This document shows, piece by piece, positions 43,131 to 55,689 of a DNA stretch of 64,000 nt (the stretch's first letter is position 1; each line of letters opens with the position of its first letter). The position numbers and the translations under genes are program-made. Location of the stretch: assembly GCF_001618685.1 (NCBI RefSeq), contig NZ_CP014342.1, positions 558,001 through 622,000 of the forward strand, written 5' to 3'. The notes below the pieces were generated by a model, which saw nothing but the letters and a program-made list of their open reading frames with translations, made no database searches and had not been told where the DNA came from. The DNA is from Geobacillus subterraneus (lineage in GTDB: Bacteria; Bacillota; Bacilli; Bacillales; Anoxybacillaceae).

Positions 43131-43225
43131 TTGTAAGCGTATACAAGTAGTTTGACCAATCAAAATTTTCAAAAAACGTTATTGACGGCGGGGAAGTTTA
43201 GGATTATTATAATTTTCAAATAAGA
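43131..43225 (+). promoter_or_regulatory. Control region of the ilv-leu operon: cre, CodY-like boxes, promoter
   Basis: TTGTAAGCGTATACA (43131-43145) fits the CcpA cre consensus WTGNAANCGNWNNCW at every position. AATTTTCAAAAAACG (43164-43178) and AATTTTCAAATAAGA (43211-43225) match the CodY box AATTTTCWGAAAATT with three and four mismatches. The promoter is TTGACG (43182-43187), 17 bp and TATTAT (43205-43210). The cre lies about 80 bp upstream of the start, a place suited to activation; the second CodY box covers the start site. Confidence 0.7.
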
Positions 43226-43295
43226 GAAACGACTCAAACCCATCATCGAGCCGTTCGAAGCAACTGTTGACTGATCAAGGAAGAGGGGAACCGAA

Positions 43296-44195
43296 GTGGG
43301 CGAACAATGGATCTATTTAAACGGAGAATTTGTAACGAAAGAAAACGCAAAAATATCGGTTTATGACCACGGATTTTTGTATGGGGACGGCGTGTTTGAG
43401 GGCATTCGCGTCTATAGCGGCAACGTATTCCGCCTGGAAGAACATATAGATCGGCTGTACAACTCCGCGAAGTCCATTTTGCTGAACATCCCGTACACGA
43501 AAGATGAAATGATTGACCGTGTGCTCGAAACCATCCGCCGCAACGGCTACCAAGATGCGTACATCCGCCTTGTCGTTTCGCGCGGAGTCGGCGATTTGGG
43601 GCTCGATCCGTATAAATGCAAAACGCCGCAAATCGTCATTATCGTTGAGCCGCTGGCGCTCTTCCCAAAACATTTATATGAAACGGGCATCGAAGTGGTG
43701 ACAGTGGCGACGCGCCGCAACCGCTCTGACGTGTTGAGCCCGAAAGTCAAATCGCTCAACTATTTGAACAATGTTCTCGTGAAGATCGAAGCGCATTTGG
43801 CCAACGTCAGCGAAGCGCTCATTTTAAACGACCAAGGATATGTAGCTGAAGGTTCTGGGGATAACGTCTTCATCATCAAAAACGGCGTCGTTTACACGCC
43901 GCCGGGATATGTCGGAGCGCTTGAAGGCATTACGCGCCAGGCGATTATCGAAATTGCCGAGGATCTCGGCTATACGGTCAAAGAAGAGCCATTTACCCGC
44001 CATGATGTATATGTCGCAGATGAAGTGTTTTTAACCGGGACGGCGGCCGAAGTCATTTCCGTCATCAAAGTTGACGGCCGGACGATCGGCGACGGAACGC
44101 CTGGTCCGCATACGAAGCGGCTTCTTGAAGAATTCCGCCGCCGCGTTGTTGCCGAGGGAGTTAAAGTATATCCGACGAACGCCAATGTCGGTTAA
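43296..44195 (+). CDS. ilvE: Branched-chain amino acid aminotransferase
   Basis: Last step of Val, Leu and Ile synthesis, moving the amino group from glutamate with PLP. The 299-residue fold-type IV enzyme has SVYDHGFLYGDGVFEGIRVY (21-40), the PLP lysine Lys152 in SPKVKSLNYLNNV, the cofactor-phosphate segment LNDQGYVAEGSGDNVFII near 176-193, and FLTGTAAEVISVIKVDGR near 245-262. It starts at GTG 43296 behind AAGAGGGGAACC. It leads the ilv-leu operon, but lies before the T-box, so its expression escapes leucine-tRNA control while sharing the CcpA/CodY promoter. Confidence 0.96.
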   Translation: MGEQWIYLNGEFVTKENAKISVYDHGFLYGDGVFEGIRVYSGNVFRLEEHIDRLYNSAKSILLNIPYTKDEMIDRVLETIRRNGYQDAYIRLVVSRGVGDLGLDPYKCKTPQIVIIVEPLALFPKHLYETGIEVVTVATRRNRSDVLSPKVKSLNYLNNVLVKIEAHLANVSEALILNDQGYVAEGSGDNVFIIKNGVVYTPPGYVGALEGITRQAIIEIAEDLGYTVKEEPFTRHDVYVADEVFLTGTAAEVISVIKVDGRTIGDGTPGPHTKRLLEEFRRRVVAEGVKVYPTNANVG

Positions 44196-44214
44196 GCGGC
44201 AATGACAATTGCAT

Positions 44215-44525
44215 ACGGAAAAAGCGTTGACGAGGATAAGTAGTCAGCGGGGCCAACATCCACAGAGAGCCGGGGGAGCTGGGAACCGGTGATGTTGCCG
44301 CTTGATGAACTCACCTCTGAGCGCCAGCCTGAACGCCAAACAGCAAGTAGGGTTGGACGGGTGGAGACGCGCGCTTCACCCGTTACGAAAACGAGCGGCT
44401 GGCTTCGGCCGGTTGCTCCTAAGGCGGCCGTGATGGCCGTGAAGAAGGGTGGTACCGCGGAAAGGAAACCTTTTCGCCCCTTTGGCTGGGCAAGTCCGGC
44501 CATGGAGGGTGAAAAGGTTTTTTAT
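44215..44525 (+). promoter_or_regulatory. Leucine T-box leader between ilvE and ilvB
   Basis: A complete T-box. Stem I shows AGGATAAGTAGT (loop-E-like), the AGAGAG apical region near 44265 and a specifier loop GATGAACTCACCTCTGAG, with CTC (Leu) at 44310-44312. The antiterminator bulge AGGGTGGTACCGCG lies at 44446-44459. The terminator pairs AAACCTTTTCGCCC (from about 44467) with GGGTGAAAAGGTTT, followed by TTTTTATAT. Uncharged tRNA-Leu binding the specifier and the TGGT bulge would favour read-through into ilvB. Confidence 0.95.
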
Positions 44526-44555
44526 ATGGATGACAAACAACGGGGAGGATCGACG

Positions 44556-46289
44556 ATGGCAAAGATGAAAGTGGAGGAACAAGTGAGGACGAAGGCGAGA
44601 ATGAGCGGGTCGCTGATGTTGATTGAAGCGCTGAAGGCGGAAAACGTCGAAGTCATTTTCGGCTATCCGGGCGGCGCGGTGCTGCCGCTTTATGACGAGC
44701 TGTATAAAGCCGGCGTGTTTCACGTGTTAACGCGCCATGAGCAAGGGGCCATCCATGCGGCGGAAGGGTACGCGCGCATTTCCGGGAAACCCGGGGTTGT
44801 CATCGCCACCTCCGGCCCGGGGGCGACAAACATCGTCACCGGGCTGACGGACGCGATGATGGATTCGCTGCCGCTCGTTGTCTTTACCGGGCAAGTGGCG
44901 ACGAGCGTCATCGGCTCGGATGCGTTTCAAGAGGCGGATGTCGTTGGGATTACGATGCCGATCACCAAGCATAACTATCAAGTGCGCGACATCAGCGAGC
45001 TGCCGAAAATCATTAAAGAAGCGTTTCATATTGCGACGACCGGGCGGCCAGGGCCGGTGTTGATCGATATTCCAAAAGATGTGACGACGGCCGAAGGGGA
45101 GTTTGACTACGATCAAGACGTTCATCTGCCCGGCTATCAGCCGACGACACAGCCGAACCATTGGCAAATCCGGCGGCTCGTCGAGGCGGTCAGCCAGTCG
45201 AAGCGCCCGGTCATTTTAGCCGGCGCCGGCGTCTTGCACGCCAACGCGGCCGATGAACTGCGACAATATGCAGAGCAGCAAAAGATCCCGGTCGTCCATA
45301 CGCTCCTTGGCCTCGGCGGCTTCCCGGCTGACCACCCGCTTTTTCTCGGCATGGCCGGCATGCACGGGACTTATACGGCGAATATGGCGCTGTATGAATG
45401 CGACTTGCTCATTAACATCGGCGCCCGCTTCGACGACCGGGTTACCGGCAATTTAAAATATTTTGCGCCAAAGGCGACGGTCGCCCATATTGACATCGAC
45501 CCGGCGGAAATCGGCAAAAACGTGCCGACGAAAATCCCGATCGTCAGCGATGCGAAAGCGGCCTTGCACGAGCTGATCGACCAGCAAGGCAAACCGGCCG
45601 ACACGGCGGCATGGCTTGCCCAGCTTGATGAGTGGAAGCGGCGATTCCCGCTTTATTACGAGCCGGAAGAAGGGACGATCAAACCGCAAAAGCTCATTGA
45701 GATGATTTATGAGCTGACGGGCGGCGAGGCGATCGTTACAACCGATGTCGGCCAGCATCAAATGTGGGCGGCGCAATATTACAAGTTTAACCGGCCGAAC
45801 CGCTGGGTCACATCCGGGGGGCTTGGCACGATGGGCTTCGGGCTTCCGGCGGCCATCGGCGCCCAGCTTGCCGACCGGAGCGCCACGGTCGTTTCGATCG
45901 TCGGCGACGGCGGCTTCCAAATGACATTCCAAGAACTGTCGGTCATTCAAGAGCTGCAGCTGCCGATCAAAGTCGTCATCGTCAACAACCAGGCGCTCGG
46001 CATGGTGCGGCAATGGCAGGAGCTGTTTTATGACAAACGGTACTCCCATTCGCTCATTCCGAACCAGCCGGATTTCGTGAAATTGGCTGAAGCATACGGC
46101 ATGCCGGGGCTGCGGGCGAAGACGGAAGCGGAAGCTGCCGAAGTATTAAAACAAGCATTTGCCATCGACGGTCCGGTGCTGCTTGACTTCCACGTCCGCG
46201 CCGACGAAAACGTCTATCCGATGGTCGCGCCCGGAAAAGGGCTTCATGAAATGGTGGGGGTGAAAGCATGCGAAGAATTATCACAATGA
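44556..46289 (+). CDS. ilvB: Acetolactate synthase large subunit
   Basis: ThDP-dependent enzyme joining pyruvate to pyruvate or 2-oxobutyrate, first common step of Val/Leu/Ile synthesis; 577 residues. [16 protein letters not shown] near 31-46 and the catalytic Glu in [20 protein letters not shown] near 55-74 lie at the N-terminus. The FAD-binding middle domain contains [15 protein letters not shown] near 265-279. The ThDP motif [17 protein letters not shown] begins near 450, and its tail VVIVNN near 474. The ATG at 44556 follows CGGGGAGGATCGACG; the open frame further upstream is T-box leader and not coding. It overlaps ilvH by 22 bases. Confidence 0.96.
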   Translation: MAKMKVEEQVRTKARMSGSLMLIEALKAENVEVIFGYPGGAVLPLYDELYKAGVFHVLTRHEQGAIHAAEGYARISGKPGVVIATSGPGATNIVTGLTDAMMDSLPLVVFTGQVATSVIGSDAFQEADVVGITMPITKHNYQVRDISELPKIIKEAFHIATTGRPGPVLIDIPKDVTTAEGEFDYDQDVHLPGYQPTTQPNHWQIRRLVEAVSQSKRPVILAGAGVLHANAADELRQYAEQQKIPVVHTLLGLGGFPADHPLFLGMAGMHGTYTANMALYECDLLINIGARFDDRVTGNLKYFAPKATVAHIDIDPAEIGKNVPTKIPIVSDAKAALHELIDQQGKPADTAAWLAQLDEWKRRFPLYYEPEEGTIKPQKLIEMIYELTGGEAIVTTDVGQHQMWAAQYYKFNRPNRWVTSGGLGTMGFGLPAAIGAQLADRSATVVSIVGDGGFQMTFQELSVIQELQLPIKVVIVNNQALGMVRQWQELFYDKRYSHSLIPNQPDFVKLAEAYGMPGLRAKTEAEAAEVLKQAFAIDGPVLLDFHVRADENVYPMVAPGKGLHEMVGVKACEELSQ

Positions 46290-46786
46290 CCGTCAACAAC
46301 CGTCCAGGCGTATTAAACCGCATCACCGGGCTGTTTACGAAGCGGCATTACAACATTGAAAGCATCACCGTCGGCCATACGGAAATCGACGGGGTATCGC
46401 GGATGACGTTCGTCGTCAACGTTGACGATGAGCGGATCGCTGAACAAATTATTAAGCAGTTAAACAAGCAAATCGATGTGTTGAAAGTGAGTGATATCAC
46501 TGACCAGGCCATCGTCGCACGCGAGCTGGCGCTCGTGAAAGTGGCGGCCGCTCCGGCGATCCGCCAAGAAATTTATACGCTTATCGAACCGTTCCGCGCT
46601 TCGATCGTTGACGTGAGCAAAGACAGCCTCGTCATTCAAGTGACCGGCGAGCCGGAAAAGGTCGAAGCGTTGATCGAGCTGCTCCGCCCGTATGGCATCA
46701 AAGAAGTGGCGCGCACGGGTACGACTGCGTTCACCCGCGGAGCGCAAAAAGCGGCGACCAGCCAGAAAACAGCGTTCATCATTTAA
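46268..46786 (+). CDS. ilvH: Acetolactate synthase small (regulatory) subunit
   Basis: Regulatory partner of IlvB that raises activity and confers valine feedback. The 172-residue protein has an N-terminal ACT domain ([20 protein letters not shown], then [15 protein letters not shown], about 1-36) and a C-terminal IlvN domain with [20 protein letters not shown] near 75-94 and [20 protein letters not shown] near 136-155. The start lies within the ilvB end, with GGTGGGGGTGAAAGC as ribosome site, giving translational coupling suited to a fixed subunit ratio. Confidence 0.95.
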   Translation: MRRIITMTVNNRPGVLNRITGLFTKRHYNIESITVGHTEIDGVSRMTFVVNVDDERIAEQIIKQLNKQIDVLKVSDITDQAIVARELALVKVAAAPAIRQEIYTLIEPFRASIVDVSKDSLVIQVTGEPEKVEALIELLRPYGIKEVARTGTTAFTRGAQKAATSQKTAFII

Positions 46787-49382
<2,596 letters not shown>

Positions 49383-49398
49383 AACGGGGGGATCAAGC

Positions 49399-50514
49399 AT
49401 GGGAAACTATCGGATTGCCGTCTTGCCGGGCGATGGCATCGGCCAAGAAGTGACATCTGGAGCGGTGGACGTATTAAAAGCGGTCGGAATCCGGTTTGGA
49501 CATGAGTTTACATTCGAATACGGGTTAATCGGCGGGGCGGCGATCGATGAAGCAGGGACGCCGCTCCCGGAAGAAACGCTTCGCCTTTGCCAACAAAGCG
49601 ACGCCGTCTTGCTTGGGGCGGTCGGCGGTCCGAAGTGGGACGAAAATCCTCCGCACCTGCGCCCGGAAAAAGGGCTGCTTGCCATCCGCCAACAGCTTGG
49701 GTTATACGCGAACTTGCGGCCGGTCGTCTGCTATGACAGCTTGGCTTCTGCTTCACCGCTAAAACCGGATCTCGTGCAAGATGTCGATTTCATCATCGTG
49801 CGCGAATTGACCGGCGGCATTTACTTCGGCCAGCCGAGCGGCCGCGTCGTCGAAAACGGAGAAGAAAAAGCGGTTGACACGCTCTTATATAAAAAGGAAG
49901 AGATCGAGCGGATCGTGCGCATGGCGTTTACGTTAGCGCGCGGCCGGAAGAAAAAAGTGACCTCGGTCGACAAGGCGAACGTGCTCTCCTCAAGTCGGTT
50001 ATGGCGGGAAGTGGCTGAAGAGGTGGCTAAACAATTCCCGGACGTTGAGCTTGAGCATATGCTTGTCGACAACGCGGCGATGCAACTCATCCGCGCGCCG
50101 AAGCAATTTGATGTGATCGTCACGGAAAACATGTTTGGCGACATTTTAAGCGATGAAGCATCGATGTTATCCGGGTCGCTTGGGATGCTGCCGTCAGCCA
50201 GCTTGTCGGCTTCCGGACCAAGCTTGTATGAGCCGGTGCACGGATCGGCGCCCGATATCGCTGGCATGCGAAAGGCGAATCCGATTGCCGCTATTTTGTC
50301 AGCCGCTATGATGCTTCGCCTGTCGTTCGGGCTCGCCGCCGAGGCGGAAGCGATCGAGCATGCGGTGCAGCAGGCGCTTACCGCGGGCTTGCGCACAGCT
50401 GACCTGGCGCAAAGCAGCGGCCGCGTCGTATCGACGGACGAAATGGTCGAGGAGATCAAAACAGCGGTACTCGACTATACAGCAATCGCGCAAATTATGA
50501 CCGTTTATGCATGA
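49399..50514 (+). CDS. leuB: 3-isopropylmalate dehydrogenase
   Basis: NAD-dependent oxidative decarboxylase of leucine synthesis, 371 residues. It begins [20 protein letters not shown] (6-25). The substrate and cofactor motifs are [11 protein letters not shown] near 71-81, LRPVVCYD near 105, [15 protein letters not shown] near 134-148, the metal-site [20 protein letters not shown] near 236-255, and [12 protein letters not shown] near 277-288. It follows leuA by 16 bases behind AACGGGGGGATC. Thermophilic LeuB enzymes of this type are well known for stability, but nothing in the sequence marks this one as unusual. Confidence 0.96.
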   Translation: MGNYRIAVLPGDGIGQEVTSGAVDVLKAVGIRFGHEFTFEYGLIGGAAIDEAGTPLPEETLRLCQQSDAVLLGAVGGPKWDENPPHLRPEKGLLAIRQQLGLYANLRPVVCYDSLASASPLKPDLVQDVDFIIVRELTGGIYFGQPSGRVVENGEEKAVDTLLYKKEEIERIVRMAFTLARGRKKKVTSVDKANVLSSSRLWREVAEEVAKQFPDVELEHMLVDNAAMQLIRAPKQFDVIVTENMFGDILSDEASMLSGSLGMLPSASLSASGPSLYEPVHGSAPDIAGMRKANPIAAILSAAMMLRLSFGLAAEAEAIEHAVQQALTAGLRTADLAQSSGRVVSTDEMVEEIKTAVLDYTAIAQIMTVYA

Positions 50515-50533
50515 GACGTGCGAGGTGAAGGCA

Positions 50534-51949
50534 GTGAAACCAAAAACGATCATCGAAAAAATATGGGAAAACCATGTCGTCTACCGCGAAGAAGGGAAGC
50601 CGGATTTGCTGTATATCGATTTGCATTTAGTGCATGAAGTGACATCGCCGCAGGCGTTTGAGGGGCTGCGCCAAAACGGACGGAAAGTGCGGCGGCCGGA
50701 CTTGACGTTTGCGACGATGGACCATAACGTGCCGACCGTCAACCGATTTGTCATTACCGATGAAGTGGCGCGCAATCAAATCGCTGCGCTTGAGCGCAAC
50801 TGCCGCGAGTTTGGTGTTCCGCTCGCCGATTTGCATAGCGAAGAGCAAGGAATCGTCCACGTGATCGGCCCGGAGCTCGGCTTGACCCAGCCGGGAAAAA
50901 CGATCGTCTGCGGCGACAGCCATACATCGACGCACGGGGCGTTTGGCGCCTTAGCGTTTGGCATCGGCACGAGCGAAGTCGAACACGTGCTAGCGACACA
51001 AACGCTTTGGCAGCATAAACCGAAAACGCTGCAAATCCGCATCAACGGCCAGCTCGGTAAAGGGGTGACGGCGAAAGACGTCATTTTGGCCATCATCGGC
51101 CGCTACGGCGTCGGCGTTGGCACCGGCTATATTATCGAGTTTACCGGTGAGGCGATTCGCCGCATGTCGATGGAAGAGCGGATGACGATTTGCAATATGT
51201 CGATCGAAGCCGGAGCGCGCGCCGGCCTTATCAGTCCAGATGAAACGACGTTTGCCTATTTGCGCGGCCGCAAATATGCGCCAAAAGGCGAGGCGTTTGA
51301 GCAAGCGGTTGAACGCTGGCGGGCGCTTGCCAGCGACGAGGGGGCCGAGTATGACAAAACGATCGAAATCGATGCCTCAACCATTGCTCCGATGGTAACG
51401 TGGGGAACGAACCCAGCGATGAGCACATCGGTTGACGGAACGGTGCCCGACCCGGAACAGTTCGAAAGCGAAACCGAGCGCAACGCGGTGCGCCGGGCGC
51501 TTCAGTATATGGGGTTGAACCCCGGCATGCCGATTACCGACATTCCGGTGCAACATGTATTTATCGGCTCATGTACGAACTCGCGCATCAGTGATTTGCG
51601 TGAAGCGGCGAAAATCGTCAAAGGCCAAAAAGTAGCCCCCGGTGTCAGAGCCCTTGTTGTGCCTGGATCGCAGCAAGTCAAAAAACAGGCCGAAGAAGAA
51701 GGGCTGGCGCAAATTTTCCTCGAGGCCGGCTTTGAGTGGCGCGATGCCGGCTGCAGCGCCTGTTTGGGCATGAATCCGGACATCATTCCGGAAGGCGAAC
51801 ATTGTGCGTCGACATCGAACCGCAACTTTGAAGGGCGGCAAGGAAAAGGAGCGCGCACGCATCTTGTCAGCCCGGCGATGGCCGCTGCCGCCGCCATTTA
51901 CGGCCGCTTTGTCGATGTGCGCCAGCTTGAAGCTGAACCGGTCCGGTAA
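50534..51949 (+). CDS. leuC: 3-isopropylmalate dehydratase large subunit
   Basis: Aconitase-type 4Fe-4S enzyme that, with LeuD, isomerises 2- to 3-isopropylmalate. The 471-residue protein contains [19 protein letters not shown] near 25-43, [11 protein letters not shown] near 60, [20 protein letters not shown] near 127-146, the first cluster cysteine in [13 protein letters not shown] near 345-357, and the pair in [11 protein letters not shown] near 408-418. GTG 50534 is chosen behind CGAGGTGAAGGCA because family members start near here. It starts 19 bases after leuB. A 92-bp gap of no recognised content precedes leuD. Confidence 0.95.
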   Translation: MKPKTIIEKIWENHVVYREEGKPDLLYIDLHLVHEVTSPQAFEGLRQNGRKVRRPDLTFATMDHNVPTVNRFVITDEVARNQIAALERNCREFGVPLADLHSEEQGIVHVIGPELGLTQPGKTIVCGDSHTSTHGAFGALAFGIGTSEVEHVLATQTLWQHKPKTLQIRINGQLGKGVTAKDVILAIIGRYGVGVGTGYIIEFTGEAIRRMSMEERMTICNMSIEAGARAGLISPDETTFAYLRGRKYAPKGEAFEQAVERWRALASDEGAEYDKTIEIDASTIAPMVTWGTNPAMSTSVDGTVPDPEQFESETERNAVRRALQYMGLNPGMPITDIPVQHVFIGSCTNSRISDLREAAKIVKGQKVAPGVRALVVPGSQQVKKQAEEEGLAQIFLEAGFEWRDAGCSACLGMNPDIIPEGEHCASTSNRNFEGRQGKGARTHLVSPAMAAAAAIYGRFVDVRQLEAEPVR

Positions 51950-52041
51950 CGGACGGACGCTCCTTGAAGCGGCCGCATCCCGCCTTAGGGATATCCACTT
52001 TTGGCAAGGTGACTGATACATCTGACGGAGGGAGAGAGACG

Positions 52042-52635
52042 ATGAAGCCGTTTACGATTCACCGAGGAAAAACCGCCGGCATCGATCGGGCGAACATCGA
52101 TACCGATCAAATCATCCCGAAACAGTTTTTAAAGCGGATCGAGCGTACCGGATTTGGCCAATTTCTATTTTATGACTGGCGCTATTTCAGCGACGGCACG
52201 CCGAATCCGGAGTTTGAGCTCAACCGTCCGGAAAATGAAGGGGCAACGATTTTAGTCGCCGGCGAAAATTTCGGCTGCGGTTCATCGCGCGAACATGCGC
52301 CCTGGTCGCTTCAAGATTACGGATTTCGCGCGATCATTGCTCCTTCGTTTGCCGATATCTTTTACAATAACTGCTTAAAAAACGGGCTGCTGCCGATTCG
52401 GCTTGATGAAGAGGATGTCCGGTATTTATTAAAACAGAGCCGGCGCGCTGATTACGAGCTGACCGTTTCGCTTGAAGAGCAGCGGGTGTTTGATGACGAA
52501 GGATTTTCACGCCCGTTTGACATCGATCCGTACCGGAAACAGCTGCTCTTAAAAGGCTGGGACGAGATTGACTTAACGTTTGTGTACGAACCGTATATCG
52601 CCGCCTACGAGCAAAAACATTGTCCGCGGCCGTAA
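52042..52635 (+). CDS. leuD: 3-isopropylmalate dehydratase small subunit
   Basis: Swivelling domain 4 of isopropylmalate isomerase, 197 residues. Motifs are NIDTDQIIPKQFLKRIERTGFG near 17-38, RPENEGATILVAGENFGCGSS near 63-83 with the Ser loop SREHAPWSLQDYGFRAIIAPS just after, and the C-terminal region DIDPYRKQLLLKGWDEID near 158-175. ATG 52042 is preceded by CGGAGGGAGAGAGACG. It is the last gene of the ilv-leu operon, ending at a terminator. Confidence 0.95.
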   Translation: MKPFTIHRGKTAGIDRANIDTDQIIPKQFLKRIERTGFGQFLFYDWRYFSDGTPNPEFELNRPENEGATILVAGENFGCGSSREHAPWSLQDYGFRAIIAPSFADIFYNNCLKNGLLPIRLDEEDVRYLLKQSRRADYELTVSLEEQRVFDDEGFSRPFDIDPYRKQLLLKGWDEIDLTFVYEPYIAAYEQKHCPRP

Positions 52636-52677
52636 AGCGCTCTGTGTTCGGAGCGGCAACGCAAGGCGGATGGAGTG

Positions 52678-52712
52678 AGGGTGTCCTAAACGCAACGGGA
52701 CGCCCTTTTTTC
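52678..52712 (+). terminator. Terminator of the ilv-leu operon
   Basis: AGGGTGTCC pairs with GGGACGCCCT (G-U and one mismatch), then TTTTTTC. Confidence 0.75.
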
Positions 52713-53025
52713 ATCACGGTATGCGCGCGGTGAACCGTTCCGTTAGGGGGAGGCGATGGTGCTGTCAGTGAGGAGACCCCCTCCAATTGAGAACATTTGA
52801 CGTTAAGGAAGTATAAACATGACTGAGGGACGGAAGCAGCGGTTTTCTATCGATTTTTTCATCGATCTTTTGCCTGTCTCGTGAAGGAAGGGAGTCCGTT
52901 CGGTCGGGTTCGTTTTTTGTCCGGCCGAAGTGGGATCAGGGCGCTGTCGTTATTTTGCCGCGGCGCTTGTTTCGTTAGGGAAAACTTGCTACACTTGTGG
53001 TAAATGCAAATGGGAGCAGGCGAAG
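52713..53025. other. Structured intergenic region between leuD and the TPR gene
   Basis: No established gene. It holds several hairpins: GGGGG (about 52745) with CCCCC (about 52776), ATCGAT/ATCGAT around a T-run (52849-52866), and TTCGGTCGG (about 52896) with CCGGCCGAA (about 52920), none with a classic terminator tail. A 21-codon reading frame with a ribosome site is listed separately. TTGTTT (52968-52973), 17 bp and TACACT is the best promoter candidate for the TPR gene. Confidence 0.45.
52819..52884 (+). CDS. Possible 21-residue small protein
   Basis: ATG at 52819, eight bases after AAGGAA, opens 21 codons ending in TGA at 52882-52884. The product would start MTEGRKQRFS and continue with an amphipathic IDFFIDLLPVS tail. 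It is free-standing in the leuD-TPR gap. Support is only the start signal and isolation; the frame could be chance. Confidence 0.25.
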   Translation: MTEGRKQRFSIDFFIDLLPVS

Positions 53026-54009
53026 ATGGGAAACGGAAAAAAAGGGAAAATTATTATGTTTCCACGAACGAAAGAACGGTTGATTGAAGAGGCGTTCACA
53101 GCGCTTGAGGCGAAGCAGTACAAGGAAGCGCTCCGCTTTTTGCGCGCCGCCGAACAGCTTGGCGACGGCAGCTTTCCGATCCGGCTCGGCCTTGCGGTGT
53201 GCTGCTACGAACTCGGAGATTACGATGAGGCGGATTGGCGCCTGGCTGCGCTGCTTGACGAGCAGCCGAACAATAGCGAGCTGTTGCAAATGTATGTTGC
53301 CCTGCTGTTGCAGACGAACCGCTACCGGGAAGCGGAAGCGGCGATCCGCTCCGCTTTGCGCCGTCAGACATTGCCGGTTTCGTTGCGCGAACAGCTTCGC
53401 CAGCTGCTTCGGTTCAGTGAAAAAATGAACGCCCGTCCGCTGCCGCCCGCCGAATGGAAGCGGGTAAAACGGCTGCTGGAATCGGATGATATCGCCGAAC
53501 AAATGCAGCTCATTAAACAGTTGGAAAAAGAAGACATCGCTCCCGTACTGTCGTTGCTGAAGCAATATTTACGCGAACCGAAAAAAAGCCCAATGGCGAA
53601 AACGATGCTGCTTCGGCTTCTGACGGTGAAACAGATTGACGAGGCAGTGACGGTCGAGAAGTTTGGACAGCGCATCGATGTCGTCCCATCCGCCTTAAAC
53701 GAACAGGCGGAAACGGAATTTGCTTCGACGCTGCTGCGGCTGCTTGAGCAGCGGCTCACGGCGGAAAGCCCGAGCTTGTATGAAACGGCGGCGGAAATTT
53801 GGCTTCGCTATGCCTACATCTTGTATCCGTTCCCGCCGGAGCCGGCCGACGCCGATGTATGGCTTGCCGCTCTCCATTGGATGGCGAGCCGGTTTCAAGG
53901 AACGGACGCTGATATGAGCACGTTGGCTGCCCGCTACGGCGTAGCGGTGGCGGAGATAGCGAAACTTTGCAAAAAGCTGCACGAAATAGAGAAACTTTCC
54001 TACCTTTGA
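53026..54009 (+). CDS. Tetratricopeptide-repeat protein (YsoA-like)
   Basis: A 327-residue cytoplasmic protein, positioned like B. subtilis YsoA. TPR-type helices are visible: RLIEEAFTALEAKQYKEALRFL near 17-38, IRLGLAVCCYELGDYDEADWRL near 50-71, and SELLQMYVALLLQTNRYREAEAAI near 83-106. A less regular helical C-terminus includes WLRYAYILYPFPPEPADADVWL. The start at 53026 has GGGAGCAGG ahead; ATG 53056 (MFPRTKERL) is an alternative. Its function is unknown, and no partner is obvious although tig follows. Confidence 0.78.
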   Translation: MGNGKKGKIIMFPRTKERLIEEAFTALEAKQYKEALRFLRAAEQLGDGSFPIRLGLAVCCYELGDYDEADWRLAALLDEQPNNSELLQMYVALLLQTNRYREAEAAIRSALRRQTLPVSLREQLRQLLRFSEKMNARPLPPAEWKRVKRLLESDDIAEQMQLIKQLEKEDIAPVLSLLKQYLREPKKSPMAKTMLLRLLTVKQIDEAVTVEKFGQRIDVVPSALNEQAETEFASTLLRLLEQRLTAESPSLYETAAEIWLRYAYILYPFPPEPADADVWLAALHWMASRFQGTDADMSTLAARYGVAVAEIAKLCKKLHEIEKLSYL

Positions 54010-54023
54010 TGGATGGTTCTGTA

Positions 54024-54051
54024 TTGAAACATGGCTTTTGTATGTTATAAT
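54024..54051 (+). promoter_or_regulatory. Sigma-A promoter of tig
   Basis: TTGAAA (54024-54029), 16 bp and TATAAT (54046-54051). A second TATAAT overlaps at 54051-54056. Confidence 0.7.
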
Positions 54052-54172
54052 ATAATGGCTGTGCTATGTATCTGTTTTCGCATACTTGGCTACATAATAT
54101 GGACATAATAAGAGGATAATGGACAAGCAGATTGCCATGATCCGAGCAATGATTTTAGGTGGAGGGAACAGT

Positions 54173-55459
54173 ATGTCAGTCAAATGGGAAAAGCTTGAAG
54201 GCAACGAAGGCGTATTGACCGTTGAGGTCGACGCGGAGCAGGTGAACAAAGGCTTGGATGCCGCATTCAAAAAAGTGGTGAAAAACGTCGCGCTTCCGGG
54301 CTTCCGCAAAGGAAAAGTGCCGCGCGTCTTGTTTGAAAAGCGATTTGGCGTTGAGGCGCTCTATCAAGATGCCCTCGATATTTTGCTGCCGGAAGCGTAT
54401 GCGAAAGCGGTCGAAGAGGCAGGCATTGAGCCGGTATCGATGCCGGAAATCGACATTGAACAAATGGAAAAAGGGAAAAGCTTAATTTTCAAAGCGAAAG
54501 TGACCGTTAAACCGGAAGTGAAACTCGGTCAATACAAAGGGCTTGAAGTCGAAAAAATCGATACGACGGTCACGGATGAAGATGTCGAAAATGAGCTGAA
54601 GCGCCTGCAGGAAAACTATGCCGAACTGGTCGTCAAAGAAGACGGGACAGTGGAAAACGGCGATACGGTCGTCATCGACTTTGAAGGGTTTGTCGACGGT
54701 GAACCGTTTGAAGGCGGCAAAGCGGAAAACTATTCGCTTGAAATCGGCTCCGGAACGTTCATTCCTGGATTTGAAGAGCAGCTTGTCGGCATGAAAGCAG
54801 GCGAAGAAAAAGACATTCAAGTCACCTTCCCGGAAGAGTACCATGCTGAACAGCTGGCTGGCAAACCGGCGACGTTCAAGGTGAAAGTGCACGAAGTAAA
54901 AGCGAAACAACTGCCGGCGCTTGACGATGAATTTGCCAAAGACGCCGACGAAGAAGTCGAAACGCTTGATGAGCTGAAAGCGAAAATCCGCGCCCGCTTA
55001 GAAGAAGCGAAAAAGAACGAGGCAGAAGCGGCCGTGCGCAACGCGGTCGTCGAGAAAGCGGCGGCCAACGCGGAAATCGACATTCCGGCCGTCATGGTGC
55101 AAAACGAGACCGACCGGATGCTTCGTGAATTTGACCAGCGCCTGCAAATGCAAGGGCTGAACTTGCAGCTGTACTACCAGTTCTCCGGCCAGGACGAAGC
55201 GGCGCTGCGCGAGCAGATGAAAGAAGATGCCGAAAAGCGGGTGCGCGCGGCCTTGACGCTTGAAGCGATCGCCCAAGCGGAAAACATCGACGTGACTGAC
55301 GAAGAGGTGAACGAAGAGCTCGAAAAAATGGCGGCAGCCTACAATTTGAGCGTTGACAAGTTAAAAGAGCTGCTCGGCAGCTTGGATGGCGTCAAAGAAG
55401 ATTTAAAATGGCGCAAAACGGTCGATTTTCTTGTAGAGCACAGCACGGTTGCGGCATAA
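54173..55459 (+). CDS. tig: Trigger factor (ribosome-bound chaperone, prolyl isomerase)
   Basis: Binds near the ribosome exit tunnel and folds nascent chains. The 428-residue protein has the N-terminal ribosome-binding domain with the signature [19 protein letters not shown] near 41-59, the FKBP-type isomerase domain from [20 protein letters not shown] near 160 to [12 protein letters not shown] near 245 ([18 protein letters not shown] in the middle), and a long helical C-terminal arm domain (about 250-428). ATG 54173 follows GGTGGAGGGAACAGT. It has its own promoter and terminator, with clpX next. Confidence 0.97.
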   Translation: MSVKWEKLEGNEGVLTVEVDAEQVNKGLDAAFKKVVKNVALPGFRKGKVPRVLFEKRFGVEALYQDALDILLPEAYAKAVEEAGIEPVSMPEIDIEQMEKGKSLIFKAKVTVKPEVKLGQYKGLEVEKIDTTVTDEDVENELKRLQENYAELVVKEDGTVENGDTVVIDFEGFVDGEPFEGGKAENYSLEIGSGTFIPGFEEQLVGMKAGEEKDIQVTFPEEYHAEQLAGKPATFKVKVHEVKAKQLPALDDEFAKDADEEVETLDELKAKIRARLEEAKKNEAEAAVRNAVVEKAAANAEIDIPAVMVQNETDRMLREFDQRLQMQGLNLQLYYQFSGQDEAALREQMKEDAEKRVRAALTLEAIAQAENIDVTDEEVNEELEKMAAAYNLSVDKLKELLGSLDGVKEDLKWRKTVDFLVEHSTVAA

Positions 55460-55475
55460 TAATAAAGTAGGGAAG

Positions 55476-55512
55476 GAACAAGGCGCGAGACGTTCGTGCC
55501 TTGTTCTTTATC
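55476..55512 (+). terminator. Intrinsic terminator after tig
   Basis: GAACAAGGC pairs perfectly with GCCTTGTTC across a 13-base loop, then TTTATCT. Confidence 0.75.
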
Positions 55513-55594
55513 TCACCAATAGCGATTGAAGAGTGATTTTTCAAACTTTTCTAACACATTACAGTTTTTTCATTCGCTTTTTCAGGAACATTTA

Positions 55595-55603
55595 TGGTAA
55601 AAT
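55595..55603 (+). promoter_or_regulatory. Extended -10 promoter of clpX
   Basis: TGGTAAAAT with TAAAAT at 55598-55603; no good -35 is visible. Confidence 0.45.
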
Positions 55604-55689
55604 AGCGAATACATAAGTTTTTTGCAACGAAGGATGGCGAGGCACGATACATAACGCAGGCGCGATTCCGTTAGCAAGGGGTGAATCAC

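Noticed and set aside
44100-44215. Separate promoter for the T-box leader (TTGTTG and TATATC)
   Set aside because: The two boxes are only 15 bp apart and poor matches; they lie inside the ilvE end. Operon read-through explains the layout better.
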